From positions 280,781 to 344,780 of the forward strand of contig NZ_JAPRAQ010000009.1 in NCBI RefSeq assembly GCF_029989365.1: a DNA stretch of 64,000 nt, read 5' to 3'. Under the pieces are notes generated by a model. It saw nothing but the letters and a program-made list of their open reading frames with translations, did not search any database and had not been told where the DNA came from. The DNA is from Bradyrhizobium sp. Arg816. GTDB taxonomy: Bacteria > Pseudomonadota > Alphaproteobacteria > Rhizobiales > Xanthobacteraceae. The translations under genes and the position numbers were made by a program. Position 1 is the first letter of the stretch. The number at the start of each line of letters is the position of its first letter. Below, piece after piece: positions 35,834 to 45,524 of this stretch.

Positions 35834-35899
35834 TGGCCATCCCAGGCGGCGCCGGGAAAGTCACAAAGCCGAATGGGCTTTCGAAAGTCTCAACGCTTA

Positions 35900-36238
35900 C
35901 TATGTGCGTTTGTTCTGGACCTGACACGAGATTGTGCCTCTGTCAGTATACGGACAAGTGTCTACACAGTGCGGCAAGCCCGACTGTTTCGTTCGTGAAT
36001 TTCGCGAGGTAATTGATGGCCCGACCGCTGGAGTCTGTGAGAGCTGTAGATGCAAGATCGCTCTCCGTCGAGCGGCGCTGTTACCGTGTTCGCCTTCGCT
36101 CTCATCGAGGAAGAGCGGAAGAGGCGTCGCAAGTGGCCCATCTGATGTCGCTGTGATCAGGTTGGCCAATCGGGCGCAGCGGATTGTTGCTCGAATGTTC
36201 TCGATGTCGTCGTCTCGAAAGTGGAGTGGTATGTACAT
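35900..36238 (-). pseudogene. N-terminal fragment of a PaiB-like FMN-binding regulator
   Basis: From ATG at 36238 the frame reads MYIPLHFRDDDIENIRATIR and ITATSDGPLATPLPLFLDES, matching the start of PaiB-type FMN-binding negative regulators. After about residue 55 the similarity stops and the frame runs into a stop at 35900; the remaining three quarters are not found. Probably inactive. Confidence 0.6.
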
Positions 36239-36671
36239 GGAGGCTCTCCGCTGGCGGTCGTCGAGATAAACCCAAGTCAATAGGCTAGAAAACTGCCAGT
36301 CTTAGTCGTTCCCGTAGAGGTTCTCCGCTTCCTCTTTTGACGTGACGATTTCGAAGTTATCTGGGACCCGGCGATTTCACTCAGCCGCTTCAATCCGTCG
36401 AGCTGCTGGTTGGGGTGGTGTTTCCGTAGCTATTCTCCTGCGGGCTGAGCCAGGCATTCATGGACCTTTAGAGATCTCACCCCGGCGGCGCCTGTATGAG
36501 GCGGTCCGGCAGCTCTCCTTCGACGGGCACTCACCGAGTCGCGTTTGGCGAACTACTCCTTGATCTCGGCAAGATCGCCGCCGACCTCAAAACCGTCTTC
36601 ATCGTTTCGATGAACGCCGCCGATGAGTGCAAGTCGGAGGTGATCGTAACGAACCCATGTAATACACCAAA
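36239..36671. other. Decayed intergenic DNA
   Basis: 433 bp between the PaiB-like fragment and the DUF433 remnant. No frame gives a recognisable protein, and no repeat or promoter consensus is obvious. Confidence 0.5.
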
Positions 36672-36790
36672 ATCCTCGTCTACATGGTGGCCGCCCTCGC
36701 CCGTGGGCAATCGCCGAGGAGATTGTCGACGATTTTCCCTCGCTGACGCGAGGCCGCGGTCGAACACGCCAAGGCGTATCCCAAGCGAGA
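36672..36790 (+). pseudogene. DUF433 antitoxin-like remnant
   Basis: Reading through frameshifts gives ILVYMVAALARGQSPEEIVD, DDFPSLT and AVEHAKAYPKRE, the pattern of DUF433 (a putative antitoxin with a helix-turn-helix). No frame keeps the whole domain. A PIN-domain-like frame follows 100 bp downstream, as in DUF433/PIN toxin-antitoxin pairs. Confidence 0.5.
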
Positions 36791-36890
36791 GTGCCTATCC
36801 CCCTGAGTCTGAATCGGGCGCTGGCGAGCTAGCGGACCTTGGGTTCGATGACGAAGCCGAGACGGGCGAGGTTGCGCCGCGCCGGATTCC

Positions 36891-37150
36891 GTGACTGCGT
36901 ATTTAATCGACGAGAACGTCCTTCGCGAATGGCGCACGTGGCAACGTGAACGTGCGCAAGTGGCTTGCAACCCGCTCCTGGATCAAAGCGCGCTCATACT
37001 GCGCGAGCGCGCCGCCTCTGGAGCAGGAATTCGCCCGGGCGCGTCGTGGTGTCCAGGTTCTCGGTCAGGGAGCGGAACGCCACTCGATTGTCCGAGCGAG
37101 CTCGCGATCGCGAGCAGGTGCGACAGCGAGTGCCCGCGCCAAGCCGGTGC
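36891..37150 (+). pseudogene. PIN-domain toxin (VapC-like) remnant
   Basis: GTG 36891 opens TAYLIDENVLREW, the first strand of VapC/FitB-type PIN toxins with the acidic DEN motif. A frameshift then gives NVNVRKWLATR, the expected continuation, and later decayed pieces (FARARRGVQVLGQGAERHSI). The remaining acidic catalytic residues are not in frame. It pairs with the DUF433 remnant just upstream. Confidence 0.5.
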
Positions 37151-37545
37151 GGTCATCCTTCGCCCTAGGCGTGATTCTCGAACAGGGACGCGGATCAACG
37201 CCGGCGGCGAGCAGCGCATCGCGCTGCAAGTCCCTGTTCTGACGGTCGGAGTCCGGTCGACACGCGCATGTAGCCAACCAACATAGGCGGATACCCATCG
37301 GAAATAGGTTTCCGTTTGGTAGCGCGTGGCGACAGAGTTTTCCGCTTATTTTTTGCACCACCAGGCGTTTAGCTCAGAGGGCTACTACAAGATTTGGTAG
37401 ATGGCTAAAGCCAACTTGAGGCCCTAGGAGTCGGCCGCCATCATCATCGACGAACAGAAGTGAACGCAAGCGCACGTGAAGCCGCTGCCCGCAGCGCCTG
37501 CGGGCACCTTCCGCCCTTTCATCGCTTAGAGAGTGAAGTGCCACC
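37151..37545 (+). other. Upstream region of the gibberellin operon
   Basis: 395 bp without a supported gene. It contains a short perfect hairpin, CCCGCAG (37488-37494) and CTGCGGG (37498-37504), 41 bp before cyp112. I looked for a sigma-54 site and found none. In many rhizobia a cyp115 remnant lies here; I could not recognise one. Confidence 0.5.
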
Positions 37546-38748
37546 GTGTCCGAACAACCCCTGCCGACGCTGCCGATGTGGCGCGTCGATCACATTGAGC
37601 CCTCGCCCGAGATGTTGGCGATACGCGCCAACGGTCCGATCCACCGCGTGCGTTTCCCGTCAGGGCACGAAGGCTGGTGGGTGACAGGCTACGACGAGGC
37701 CAAGGCGGCGCTGTCCGACGCGGCGTTTCGGCCGGCGGGAATGCCGCCGACGGCATTCACCCCGGATTCGGTAATTCTCGGTTCGCCGGGGTGGCTGGTC
37801 TCGCACGAGGGGGGCGAGCATGTCCGGTTACGCACGCTCGTGGCGCCGGCCTTCAGCAGCCGCAGGGTGAAGCTGCTGGCGCCGCATGTCGAGGCGATCG
37901 CTGCGCAGTTGTTCGAGAACCTGGCGGCCCAGCGCCAGCCCGCCGACTTGCGGCGCCACCTCTCCTTTCCGCTTCCGGCCATGGTCATCAGCGCGCTGAT
38001 GGGCGTGCTCTACGAGGATCACGCCTTTTTCGCCGGGCTGTCCGACGAGGTGATGACGCACCAGCATGAAAGCGGCCCGCGCAGCGCGTCGCGCTTGGCC
38101 TGGGAAGAACTGCGCGCCTACATTCGCGGCAAGATGCACGACAAGCGCCAGGATCCTGGCGACAACCTGCTGACGGATCTGCTCGCGGCGGTCGACCAGG
38201 GCAATGCGACCGAGGAAGAAGCGATCGGCCTGGCGGCGGGCATGCTGGTGGCGGGGCACGAGAGCACCGTCGCGCAAATCGAATGCGGGCTGCTGGCCAT
38301 GTTCCGCCATCCGCAACAGCGCGAACGCCTGGTCGGCGATCCATCCCTGGTGGACAAGGCGGTGGAGGAAATCCTGCGCATGTACCCGCCGGGCGCGGGC
38401 TGGGACGGCATCATGCGCTATCCGAGGACCGACGTGACCATCGCGGGCGTGCATATTCCCGCGGAGAGCAAGGTGCTCGTCGGCCTGCCGGCAACGTCGT
38501 TCGATCCGCGCCATTTCGACGACCCGGAAATCTTCGACATCGGACGCCAGGAAAAGCCGCACCTGGCGTTCTCCTACGGGCCGCACTCCTGCATCGGCGG
38601 GCCGCTGGCCAGGCTGGAACTCAAGGTGGTGTTCGGTTCGATCTTCCAGCGCTTTCCCGCGCTGCGCCTGGCCGTGGCGCCCGAAGAACTGAAGTTGCGC
38701 AAGGAGATCATCACTGGCGGGTTCGAGGAGTTCCCCGTGCTCTGGTGA
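37546..38748 (+). CDS. cyp112: Gibberellin biosynthesis cytochrome P450 CYP112
   Basis: 400 residues from GTG 37546. It is the first gene of the rhizobial gibberellin operon; CYP112 performs the multistep oxidation of GA12 that yields GA9. The I-helix motif is VAGHESTVAQIE, the ExxR helix is EILRMYP-adjacent, and the heme-binding loop FSYGPHSCIGGPLARLEL carries the Cys thiolate. It is a soluble bacterial P450 that needs ferredoxin. Composition is GC-rich, unlike the decayed DNA upstream. Function is assigned by operon context plus family recognition. Confidence 0.93.
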   Translation: MSEQPLPTLPMWRVDHIEPSPEMLAIRANGPIHRVRFPSGHEGWWVTGYDEAKAALSDAAFRPAGMPPTAFTPDSVILGSPGWLVSHEGGEHVRLRTLVAPAFSSRRVKLLAPHVEAIAAQLFENLAAQRQPADLRRHLSFPLPAMVISALMGVLYEDHAFFAGLSDEVMTHQHESGPRSASRLAWEELRAYIRGKMHDKRQDPGDNLLTDLLAAVDQGNATEEEAIGLAAGMLVAGHESTVAQIECGLLAMFRHPQQRERLVGDPSLVDKAVEEILRMYPPGAGWDGIMRYPRTDVTIAGVHIPAESKVLVGLPATSFDPRHFDDPEIFDIGRQEKPHLAFSYGPHSCIGGPLARLELKVVFGSIFQRFPALRLAVAPEELKLRKEIITGGFEEFPVLW

Positions 38749-38843
38749 TGTGCGGACGCCGCTGGGGGATCGCGATCGTCTCCACGATTTGCCGGCGCGC
38801 CTGCCGCGCACCGGTCAGATCAGTCAGCCAACAGGTAACCAAG

Positions 38844-40442
38844 ATGGACGTGCAAGAAACAACGGCAGCATGCCGGGACGCCTTCGCCGAACTGGCGTCG
38901 CCGGCCTGCATCCACGACCCGAATCCGTTCATGCGGTGGTTGCGCGAGCACGATCCGGTGCATCGCGCGGCATCAGGCCTCTTTCTGTTGAGCCGCCATG
39001 CCGACATCTACTGGGCGCTCAAGGCCACGGGCGATGCGTTTCGGGGACCGGCACCGGGCGAACTGGCGCGCTATTTTCCGCATGCGGCGACCAGCCTGTC
39101 GCTCGATCTGCTGGCCTCCACGCTAGCGATGAAGGACCCACCAACGCATACGCGTCTGCGTCGGCTGATCTCGCGCGAGTTCACCATGCGCCAGATCGAC
39201 AACCTGCGGCCGAGCATCGTGCGCATCGTCGCGGCACGCCTGGACGGCATGGCGCCCGCGCTGGAGCGCGGGGAGGCCGTGGACCTGCATCGGGAGTTCG
39301 CGCTGGCGTTGCCCATGCTGGTCTTCGCCGAACTGTTTGGCATGCCCCAGGACGACATGTTCGGGCTCGCCGCCGGCATCGGCGCCATTCTGGAAGGCCT
39401 GAGCCCGCACGCCAGCGATCCCCGGCTCGCCGCGGCGGACGCGGCCAGTGCCAGAGTGAAGGCCTACTTCGGCGGTCTCATACAGCGCAAGCGCACCGAT
39501 CCCCGCCACGACATCGTGTCGATGCTAGTCGGCGCACACGACGATGATGCCGACACGCTCTCGGATGCTGAGTTGATCAGCATGTTGTGGGGCATGCTGC
39601 TGGGTGGCTTCGCCACCACTGCTGCGACCATCGACCATGCGGTCCTGGCGATGCTGGCGTATCCCGAACAGCGGCAATGGCTGCAGGGAGACGCCATGGG
39701 GGTGAAGGCATTCGTCGAAGAAGTCCTGCGCTGCGACGCGCCCGCCATGTTCAGCTCCATTCCGCGCATCGCCCAGCGCGACATCGAATTGGGCGGCGTG
39801 GTGATCCCGAAGAACGCGGACGTGCGCGTGCTGATCGCGTCCGGCAATCGCGACCCTGACGCCTTCGCCGATCCCGACCGCTTCGATCCCGCGCGGTTCT
39901 ACGGCACCAGTCCTGGCATGTCGACCGACGGAAAGATCATGCTGAGCTTCGGCCACGGCATCCACTTCTGCCTCGGTGCGCAACTGGCCCGGGTGCAGTT
40001 GGCCGAGAGTTTGCCGCGGATTCAGGCGCGCTTCCCCACGCTGGCATTGGCCGAGCAGCCGACCCGGGAGCCCTCCGCGTTCCTTAGGACGTTTCGCGCG
40101 CTGCCGGTCCGGCTGCGTGCGCAGGGGGCTGAGATGCGCGTCGTGGTCGACCAGGATCTGTGCGGAACCAGCGGACAGTGCGTGCTGACGCTACCGGGCA
40201 CTTTTCGCCAGCGCGAACCGGACGGCGTGGCCGAAGTGTGCGGGGCGACACTGCCGCAGGCGCTGCACGCCGCCGTGCGGCTCGCAGCCAGCCAGTGCCC
40301 GGTCGCCGCCATTCGGGTCATCGGAAGGGAAGCTGGCGATGACGAGCGCGCCAGCGCCGACAGTGGGCCTTCTCCGGCGGAGGCGGAGCGGCATGCCGCG
40401 AGAGACAAACGCAATCCTGGAGGACACCATGGGACGGTTTGA
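38844..40442 (+). CDS. cyp114: CYP114-ferredoxin fusion protein
   Basis: 532 residues from ATG 38844. Residues 1-430 are a P450 (heme loop SFGHGIHFCLGAQLARVQL; I helix LLGGFATTAATID, with an unusual FAT in place of the common acid-Thr pair). From MRVVVDQDLCGTSGQCVLTL onward it is a 3Fe-4S ferredoxin with Cys in LCGTSGQC and a closing SQCPVAAIRVIG. CYP114 with this ferredoxin oxidises ent-kaurenoic acid through ring contraction to GA12-aldehyde/GA12. No stop separates the two domains, and the C-terminal tail overlaps the sdr start. Confidence 0.93.
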   Translation: MDVQETTAACRDAFAELASPACIHDPNPFMRWLREHDPVHRAASGLFLLSRHADIYWALKATGDAFRGPAPGELARYFPHAATSLSLDLLASTLAMKDPPTHTRLRRLISREFTMRQIDNLRPSIVRIVAARLDGMAPALERGEAVDLHREFALALPMLVFAELFGMPQDDMFGLAAGIGAILEGLSPHASDPRLAAADAASARVKAYFGGLIQRKRTDPRHDIVSMLVGAHDDDADTLSDAELISMLWGMLLGGFATTAATIDHAVLAMLAYPEQRQWLQGDAMGVKAFVEEVLRCDAPAMFSSIPRIAQRDIELGGVVIPKNADVRVLIASGNRDPDAFADPDRFDPARFYGTSPGMSTDGKIMLSFGHGIHFCLGAQLARVQLAESLPRIQARFPTLALAEQPTREPSAFLRTFRALPVRLRAQGAEMRVVVDQDLCGTSGQCVLTLPGTFRQREPDGVAEVCGATLPQALHAAVRLAASQCPVAAIRVIGREAGDDERASADSGPSPAEAERHAARDKRNPGGHHGTV

Positions 40443-41274
40443 GGGTAAGGTGGCCGTGGTGACCGGCGCCGGGGCCGGTATCGGCAAGGCATGCGCCCTC
40501 GCCATCGCGCGCGAGGGCGGCAGAGTGGTGGTCGCCGACATCGATGGCTCGGCGGCCATGGCCTGCACCGCGCAAATCGCGGCCGAGGCGGGCCACGCGC
40601 TGGCCCTGGCCATCGACATCGCCGAGGCGCAGGCGGTGGCAGCGCTGTTCGAGATGGCGGAGCGGCACTTCAGTGCGGTCGACCTGCTGGTGAACAACGC
40701 GGGCGCCATGCATCTGACTCCGCGCGACCGCGCGATCCTCGACCTGGACCTGGCGGTCTGGGATCAGACCATGGCAACCAATCTGCGCGGCACGTTGCTC
40801 TGCTGCCGGCAGGCCATCCCACGGATGATCGCCCGCGGCGGTGGCGCGATCGTCAACATGTCGTCGTGCCAGGGGCTCAGCGGTGACACCGCGCTGACGT
40901 CCTACGCCACGTCGAAGGCGGCGATGAACATGCTATCGGCCTCGCTCGCCACCCAGTACGGTCATGCGCAGATCCGCTGCAACGCGGTCGCGCCGGGTCT
41001 CATCATGACCGAGCGTCTCCTCGCCAAGCTGGACGAGTGCATGCAACGGCATCTGCGCCGGCACCAGCTCCTGTCGCGCGTCGGCCGCCCCGAGGACGTG
41101 GCCGCGCTGGTGGTGTTCCTGCTCTCCGACGATGCAGCGTTCATCACTGGCCAGGTCGTGTGCATCGACGGCGGCATGCTGGCGCATGTGCCGACGTACG
41201 CCGACGGTGGCAACAGCCGCGCCGCGCGGCCTTCCGGCGAGACCGCCGAAGCGGCCGCGTCGGCGCGCTGCTGA
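40429..41274 (+). CDS. Gibberellin-operon short-chain dehydrogenase (SDR)
   Basis: 281 residues from ATG 40429, with GGAGG 6 nt upstream, overlapping the fusion gene by 14 bp. Rossmann motif VVTGAGAGIGKACALA, NNAGAMH, catalytic Ser in VNMSSCQG and Tyr/Lys in SYATSKAAM. In the rhizobial pathway the SDR works with CYP114 and its ferredoxin in the steps around GA12. The stop overlaps the cyp117 start (TGATG). Confidence 0.92.
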   Translation: MGRFEGKVAVVTGAGAGIGKACALAIAREGGRVVVADIDGSAAMACTAQIAAEAGHALALAIDIAEAQAVAALFEMAERHFSAVDLLVNNAGAMHLTPRDRAILDLDLAVWDQTMATNLRGTLLCCRQAIPRMIARGGGAIVNMSSCQGLSGDTALTSYATSKAAMNMLSASLATQYGHAQIRCNAVAPGLIMTERLLAKLDECMQRHLRRHQLLSRVGRPEDVAALVVFLLSDDAAFITGQVVCIDGGMLAHVPTYADGGNSRAARPSGETAEAAASARC

Positions 41275-42617
41275 TGGGCATGCTGCTCAACCCGCTGAAC
41301 CGTCGGCATCGGCTGCGGCACGACATCCCGGTCGTGCCCGGCGCTTTCCCCTTGGTCGGGCATCTTCCCGCCGTCGTCTGCGACCTGCCGCGCCTGCTGC
41401 GGCACGCGGAACGGACGCTGGGCAGCCACTTCTGGCTGGATTTCGGCCCTGCCGGACACCTGATGACCTGCATGAATCCGGATGCGTTCGCACTACTCCG
41501 ACACAAGGACGTGTCCTCGGCGCTGATCCAAGAGATCTCGCCCGAATTGTTTGGCGGAACGTTGGTCGCCCAGGATGGCGGCGCGCACCGGCAGGCGCGC
41601 GATGCGATCCAGGCTGCGTTCCTGCCCATGGGGCTGACCCAGGCCGGACTCGGCGAGCTGTTCGCGCCCGTCATCCGGGCGCGGGTGCAGAGGTGGCGCG
41701 ACCGCGGCGACGTAACCATCCTGCGCGAAACCGGCGATCTGATGCTCAAGCTCATCTTCAGCCTCATGGGAATCCCCGCGCAGGACCTGCCGGAATGGCG
41801 TCGCAAGTACCGGCAACTGCTGCAGTTGATCGTCGCGCCCCCGGTCGACCTGCCCGGACTGCCCTTGCGGCGCGGCCGCGCCGCCCGCGACTGGATCGAC
41901 GCGCAGTTGCGCCGGTTCGTCCGCGACGCGCGCGAACATGCCGCGCGCACCGGGTTGATCAACGACATGGTGAGCGCCTTCGATCGCAGCGACGATGCGC
42001 TCACCGATGAGGTCCTGGTCGCCAATATCCGCTTGCTGCTGCTTGGTGGTCACGACACCACCGCCTCGACGATGGCCTGGATGGTGATCGAGCTGGCGCG
42101 GCAGCCTGGGCTATGGGACGCCCTTGTCGAGGAGGCGCAACGCGTGGGCGCGGTGCCGACCCGGCACGCGGACCTGGCGCAGTGTCCGGTCGCCGAGGCG
42201 CTGTTCCGCGAGACGCTGCGCGTGCATCCGGCGACGCCGCTCCTGGTGCGTCGCGCACTGCGTGAATTGCGACTCGGCCAACGGCGCATTCCCGCGGGCA
42301 CCGATCTGTGCATCCCGCTGCTGCATTTCTCCACCTCGGCGCTGCTGCACGACGCGCCTGATCAGTTTCGCCTGGCGCGGTGGTTGCAACGCACCGAGCC
42401 GATCCGGCCGATGGACATGCTGCAGTTCGGTACCGGCCCACACGTCTGCATCGGCTACCACCTGGCATGGTTGGAACTGGTGCAGTTCTGCATCGCCTTG
42501 GCGCTGACCATGCACGAGGCTGGGGCGCGGCCGCGGTTGCTGAGCGGCGTCGAAAGAGGCCAGCGCTATTACCCGACCGCACATCCGTCCATGACTATCC
42601 GCATCGGATTCTCATGA
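41274..42617 (+). CDS. cyp117: Gibberellin biosynthesis cytochrome P450 CYP117
   Basis: 447 residues from ATG 41274 (ATG 41280 also possible). It oxidises ent-kaurene to ent-kaurenoic acid. I-helix LLGGHDTTASTMAW, ExxR in ALFRETLRVHP, heme loop FGTGPHVCIGYHLAWLEL. It is translationally coupled to the sdr gene and full length. Confidence 0.93.
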   Translation: MGMLLNPLNRRHRLRHDIPVVPGAFPLVGHLPAVVCDLPRLLRHAERTLGSHFWLDFGPAGHLMTCMNPDAFALLRHKDVSSALIQEISPELFGGTLVAQDGGAHRQARDAIQAAFLPMGLTQAGLGELFAPVIRARVQRWRDRGDVTILRETGDLMLKLIFSLMGIPAQDLPEWRRKYRQLLQLIVAPPVDLPGLPLRRGRAARDWIDAQLRRFVRDAREHAARTGLINDMVSAFDRSDDALTDEVLVANIRLLLLGGHDTTASTMAWMVIELARQPGLWDALVEEAQRVGAVPTRHADLAQCPVAEALFRETLRVHPATPLLVRRALRELRLGQRRIPAGTDLCIPLLHFSTSALLHDAPDQFRLARWLQRTEPIRPMDMLQFGTGPHVCIGYHLAWLELVQFCIALALTMHEAGARPRLLSGVERGQRYYPTAHPSMTIRIGFS

Positions 42618-42738
42618 GCTGGCATCGCATGCCCGTGTGGCGAGGCAGCGGCGCCGCGACGCGCGGCATTGCTGCACTCGGCCCGCGCGCACGGTGCGAC
42701 GCCGACAACACCGCGGCTCGCCTGTCAGGGACAAGGAC

Positions 42739-43740
42739 ATGAAGAACATGCAGACCGGTTCCACGCCACAGAACGACAGAACTGGTGATTCCGCGCTCGG
42801 CGAATTGGGCGCGCAGGCGCGCGGCGCATCCGGCGGGCTGCTGCCCGAGATCTGGATGCAGGACGGCGCAAAGCGGGTCGAACAGGTGCTGGCGCGTCTT
42901 CTGCGCGCCGAACATGAGGCTGAGCTGATGGCGGCGATGCGCTACGCCACCTTGCATGGCGGGAAGCGCACCCGCGCCTTGCTCTGTCTGGCTGCCGGCG
43001 GACTGGCCGACACGCCGGCGCACATGCTCGACGACGTGGGTGCCGCCGTCGAGATGATGCACGCCTGTACCCTGGTCCACGACGATCTGCCCGCGATGGA
43101 CGACGACGTGCTTCGCCGCGGCCTTCCGACCGTGCACGTCAAGTTCGGCGAAGCTACTGCGATCCTGGTCGGCGATGCGCTGCAGGCGCACGCCTTCCTG
43201 ACCTTGGCGAGCCTGGATGCGCCCGGCGACAACCGTATCGCGCTCGTGCGCGAACTGGCACAGGCGGTGTCAGCCGAGGGTGCCGCAGGCGGGCAGGCCA
43301 TGGATCTGTCGCTGGTTGGAAAGCACGTCGAGCTGGACAAGATCGTGGAGATGCACCGGATGAAGAGCGGAGCGCTAGTGCGCGCGTCCGTTCGCATGGG
43401 CGCGCTATGCGCTATCGCGGAGGATGCCGCGCACGCTGCGCTGTACTGTGCGCTCGATCACTACAGTGCCTGTTTCGGCTTGGCGTTGCAGGTGATCGAC
43501 GACATTCTCGACGTGACAGCGGATACCGCGACGCTGGGCAAGACCCCCGGCAAGGACGCGGCGGCGCAGAAGCCGACCTGCGCGTCGATCATGGGACTGC
43601 AGGCAGCACGTCAGTTCGCGCTGGATCTGTTGCGCGATGCCAGGGAGGCCATCGCGCCGCTGGGGCCGCGTGCGGAACGGTTGGCGCAACTCCTACAGCG
43701 GGCCAACGCGTATCTGTTCAAGCACGCGCCATGCGCATGA
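42739..43740 (+). CDS. ggps: Geranylgeranyl diphosphate synthase
   Basis: 333 residues from ATG 42739 (ATG 42748 possible). Trans-prenyltransferase supplying C20 GGPP. First Asp-rich motif DDLPAMDDD, LHGGKRTRALLC for substrate binding, second motif IDDILD, and KTPGKDAAAQKPT near the end. It precedes cps, its direct consumer. Confidence 0.93.
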   Translation: MKNMQTGSTPQNDRTGDSALGELGAQARGASGGLLPEIWMQDGAKRVEQVLARLLRAEHEAELMAAMRYATLHGGKRTRALLCLAAGGLADTPAHMLDDVGAAVEMMHACTLVHDDLPAMDDDVLRRGLPTVHVKFGEATAILVGDALQAHAFLTLASLDAPGDNRIALVRELAQAVSAEGAAGGQAMDLSLVGKHVELDKIVEMHRMKSGALVRASVRMGALCAIAEDAAHAALYCALDHYSACFGLALQVIDDILDVTADTATLGKTPGKDAAAQKPTCASIMGLQAARQFALDLLRDAREAIAPLGPRAERLAQLLQRANAYLFKHAPCA

Positions 43741-43973
43741 GCGCGCCGGTGTCGCCCCTGTGCCGCTGCGATGAGTCCGCGGCGCCGATTGCAGCGGTTG
43801 CCCGCCGCGGCGTGCTGTGCGCAAGCCTATGCGGCGGAGCGGCGCCAGCATCGGGTCGCCGCGCCGAAGGACGGTGGCCGTCCGACGCTGCCTATGCGAC
43901 GGGCCTGCGGCGACATGCGCGGCGTCTGCCCGATCCCGGTTCTCGTCGACCGTCTGCAAAAGGCACATCCCGC

Positions 43974-45524
43974 GTGAACACGCTTTCCGAACAGATCCTT
44001 TCCGACTTGCGCCGCCTGCTGAGCGAAATGAGCGATGGCGGCAGCGTCGGTCCGTCTGTCTACGACACGGCGCGAGCGCTGCGCTTCCACGGCAACGTCA
44101 CCGGTCGGCAGGACGCATACGCGTGGCTCATCGCGCAGCAACAGGCCGACGGCGGATGGGGAAGCGCGGACTTTCCGCTGTTCCGCCATGCGCCCACGTG
44201 GGCAGCGTTACTGGCATTGCAGCGTGCCGATCCTCTTCCCGGTGCTGCCGACGCAGTCCAGGCTGCAACCCGGTTCCTCCAGCGCCAACCCGATCCCTAC
44301 GCGTATGCGGTACCGGAAGACGCGCCGATCGGCGCGGAGCTGATCCTGCCGCAGTTTTGCGGTGAGGCCGCATCCTTGCTGGGTGGCGTAGCGCTTCCGC
44401 GCCATCCAGCGCTGTTGCCGTTGCGGCAAGCGCGCCTGGTCAAGCTGGGGGCGGTGGCGATGTTGCCGAGCGGCCATCCGTTGCTGCACTCCTGGGAAGC
44501 CTGGGGGACGTCGCCGACCACCGCATGCCCGGATGACGACGGCAGCATCGGCATCAGTCCGGCGGCCACTGCCGCCTGGCGTGCGCACGCCGTGACACGG
44601 GGACGCACGCCGCAGATATGGCGCGTCGACGCGTATCTGGAGATGGCATCACGGGCGACGCGCAGCGGCATCGAAGGTGTCGTCCCCAACGTCTGGCCGA
44701 TCAATGTGTTCGAGCCATGTTGGTCGCTGTACACCCTGCATCTGGCCGGGCTGTTCGCGCATCCCGCGCTCGCCGAGGCGGTCCGCGTGATCGTCGCGCA
44801 GCTCGACGCCCGTCTGGGCGTGCGCGGTCTGGGCCCCGCCTTGCACTTCGCGGCCGATGCGGACGACACCGCCGTTGCGTTGTGCGTCCTGCACCTTGCA
44901 GGCCGCGACCCGGCGGTCGATGCGTTGCGCCGTTTCGAAATCGGCGAGCTGTTCGTCACCTTCCCCGGCGAGCGCAATGCCTCGGTGTCGACCAACATCC
45001 ATGCCCTGCATGCGTTGCGACTCTTGGGAAAGCCTGCCGGGGGCACCAGCGCGTACGTCGAGGCCAATCGCAACCCGCAGGGTCTATGGGACAACGAAAA
45101 ATGGCACGTTTCGTGGCTGTATCCCACCGCGCATGCGGTCGCTGCGCTGGCGCAAGGCAAGCCCCAGTGGCGCGACGAGCGTGCGCTGTCGGCGCTGCTG
45201 CAGGCGCAGCGTGACGACGGCGGCTGGGGCGCCGGTCGCGCGTCCACGTTCGAGGAAACCGCCTATGCGCTGTTCGCGTTACACGTGATGGACTGGAGCG
45301 AAGAGGCGACAGAGCGCCGGCGCATCGCGCAGGTGGTGGCGCGTGCGCTGGAGTGGATGCTCGCCCGCCATGCGGCGCATGCATTGCCGCGGACGCCGCT
45401 GTGGATCGGCAAGGAACTGTATTGCCCCACTAGGGTCGTGCGCGTGGCCGAACTCGCCGGGTTGTGGCTGGCGCATCGTTGGGGGCGGCGCGTCCTGGCC
45501 GAGGGAGCAGGAGCGGCGCCGTGA
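43974..45524 (+). CDS. cps: ent-Copalyl diphosphate synthase
   Basis: 516 residues from GTG 43974, the length of known rhizobial CPS; an in-frame ATG at 43737 overlapping the ggps stop would add 79 residues of low quality. Class II diterpene cyclase converting GGPP to ent-CPP. The DxDD catalytic motif is present as HFAADADDTAVAL, flanked by QW-like repeats (ADGGWGSADFPLF, RDDGGWGAG). The stop overlaps the ks start. Confidence 0.93.
   Translation: MNTLSEQILSDLRRLLSEMSDGGSVGPSVYDTARALRFHGNVTGRQDAYAWLIAQQQADGGWGSADFPLFRHAPTWAALLALQRADPLPGAADAVQAATRFLQRQPDPYAYAVPEDAPIGAELILPQFCGEAASLLGGVALPRHPALLPLRQARLVKLGAVAMLPSGHPLLHSWEAWGTSPTTACPDDDGSIGISPAATAAWRAHAVTRGRTPQIWRVDAYLEMASRATRSGIEGVVPNVWPINVFEPCWSLYTLHLAGLFAHPALAEAVRVIVAQLDARLGVRGLGPALHFAADADDTAVALCVLHLAGRDPAVDALRRFEIGELFVTFPGERNASVSTNIHALHALRLLGKPAGGTSAYVEANRNPQGLWDNEKWHVSWLYPTAHAVAALAQGKPQWRDERALSALLQAQRDDGGWGAGRASTFEETAYALFALHVMDWSEEATERRRIAQVVARALEWMLARHAAHALPRTPLWIGKELYCPTRVVRVAELAGLWLAHRWGRRVLAEGAGAAP

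Noticed and set aside
37151..37545. Possible sigma-54 or NifA-controlled promoter for the gibberellin operon
   Set aside because: Candidate GG...GC pairs have wrong spacing or bases (for example around GTGGCGACAGAGTTTTCC); none meets GG-N10-GC with the flanking consensus.
43737..43973. Longer N-terminus for ent-copalyl diphosphate synthase
   Set aside because: The extra 79 residues are Arg/Ala-rich without family similarity; the GTG start gives the usual 516-residue protein.
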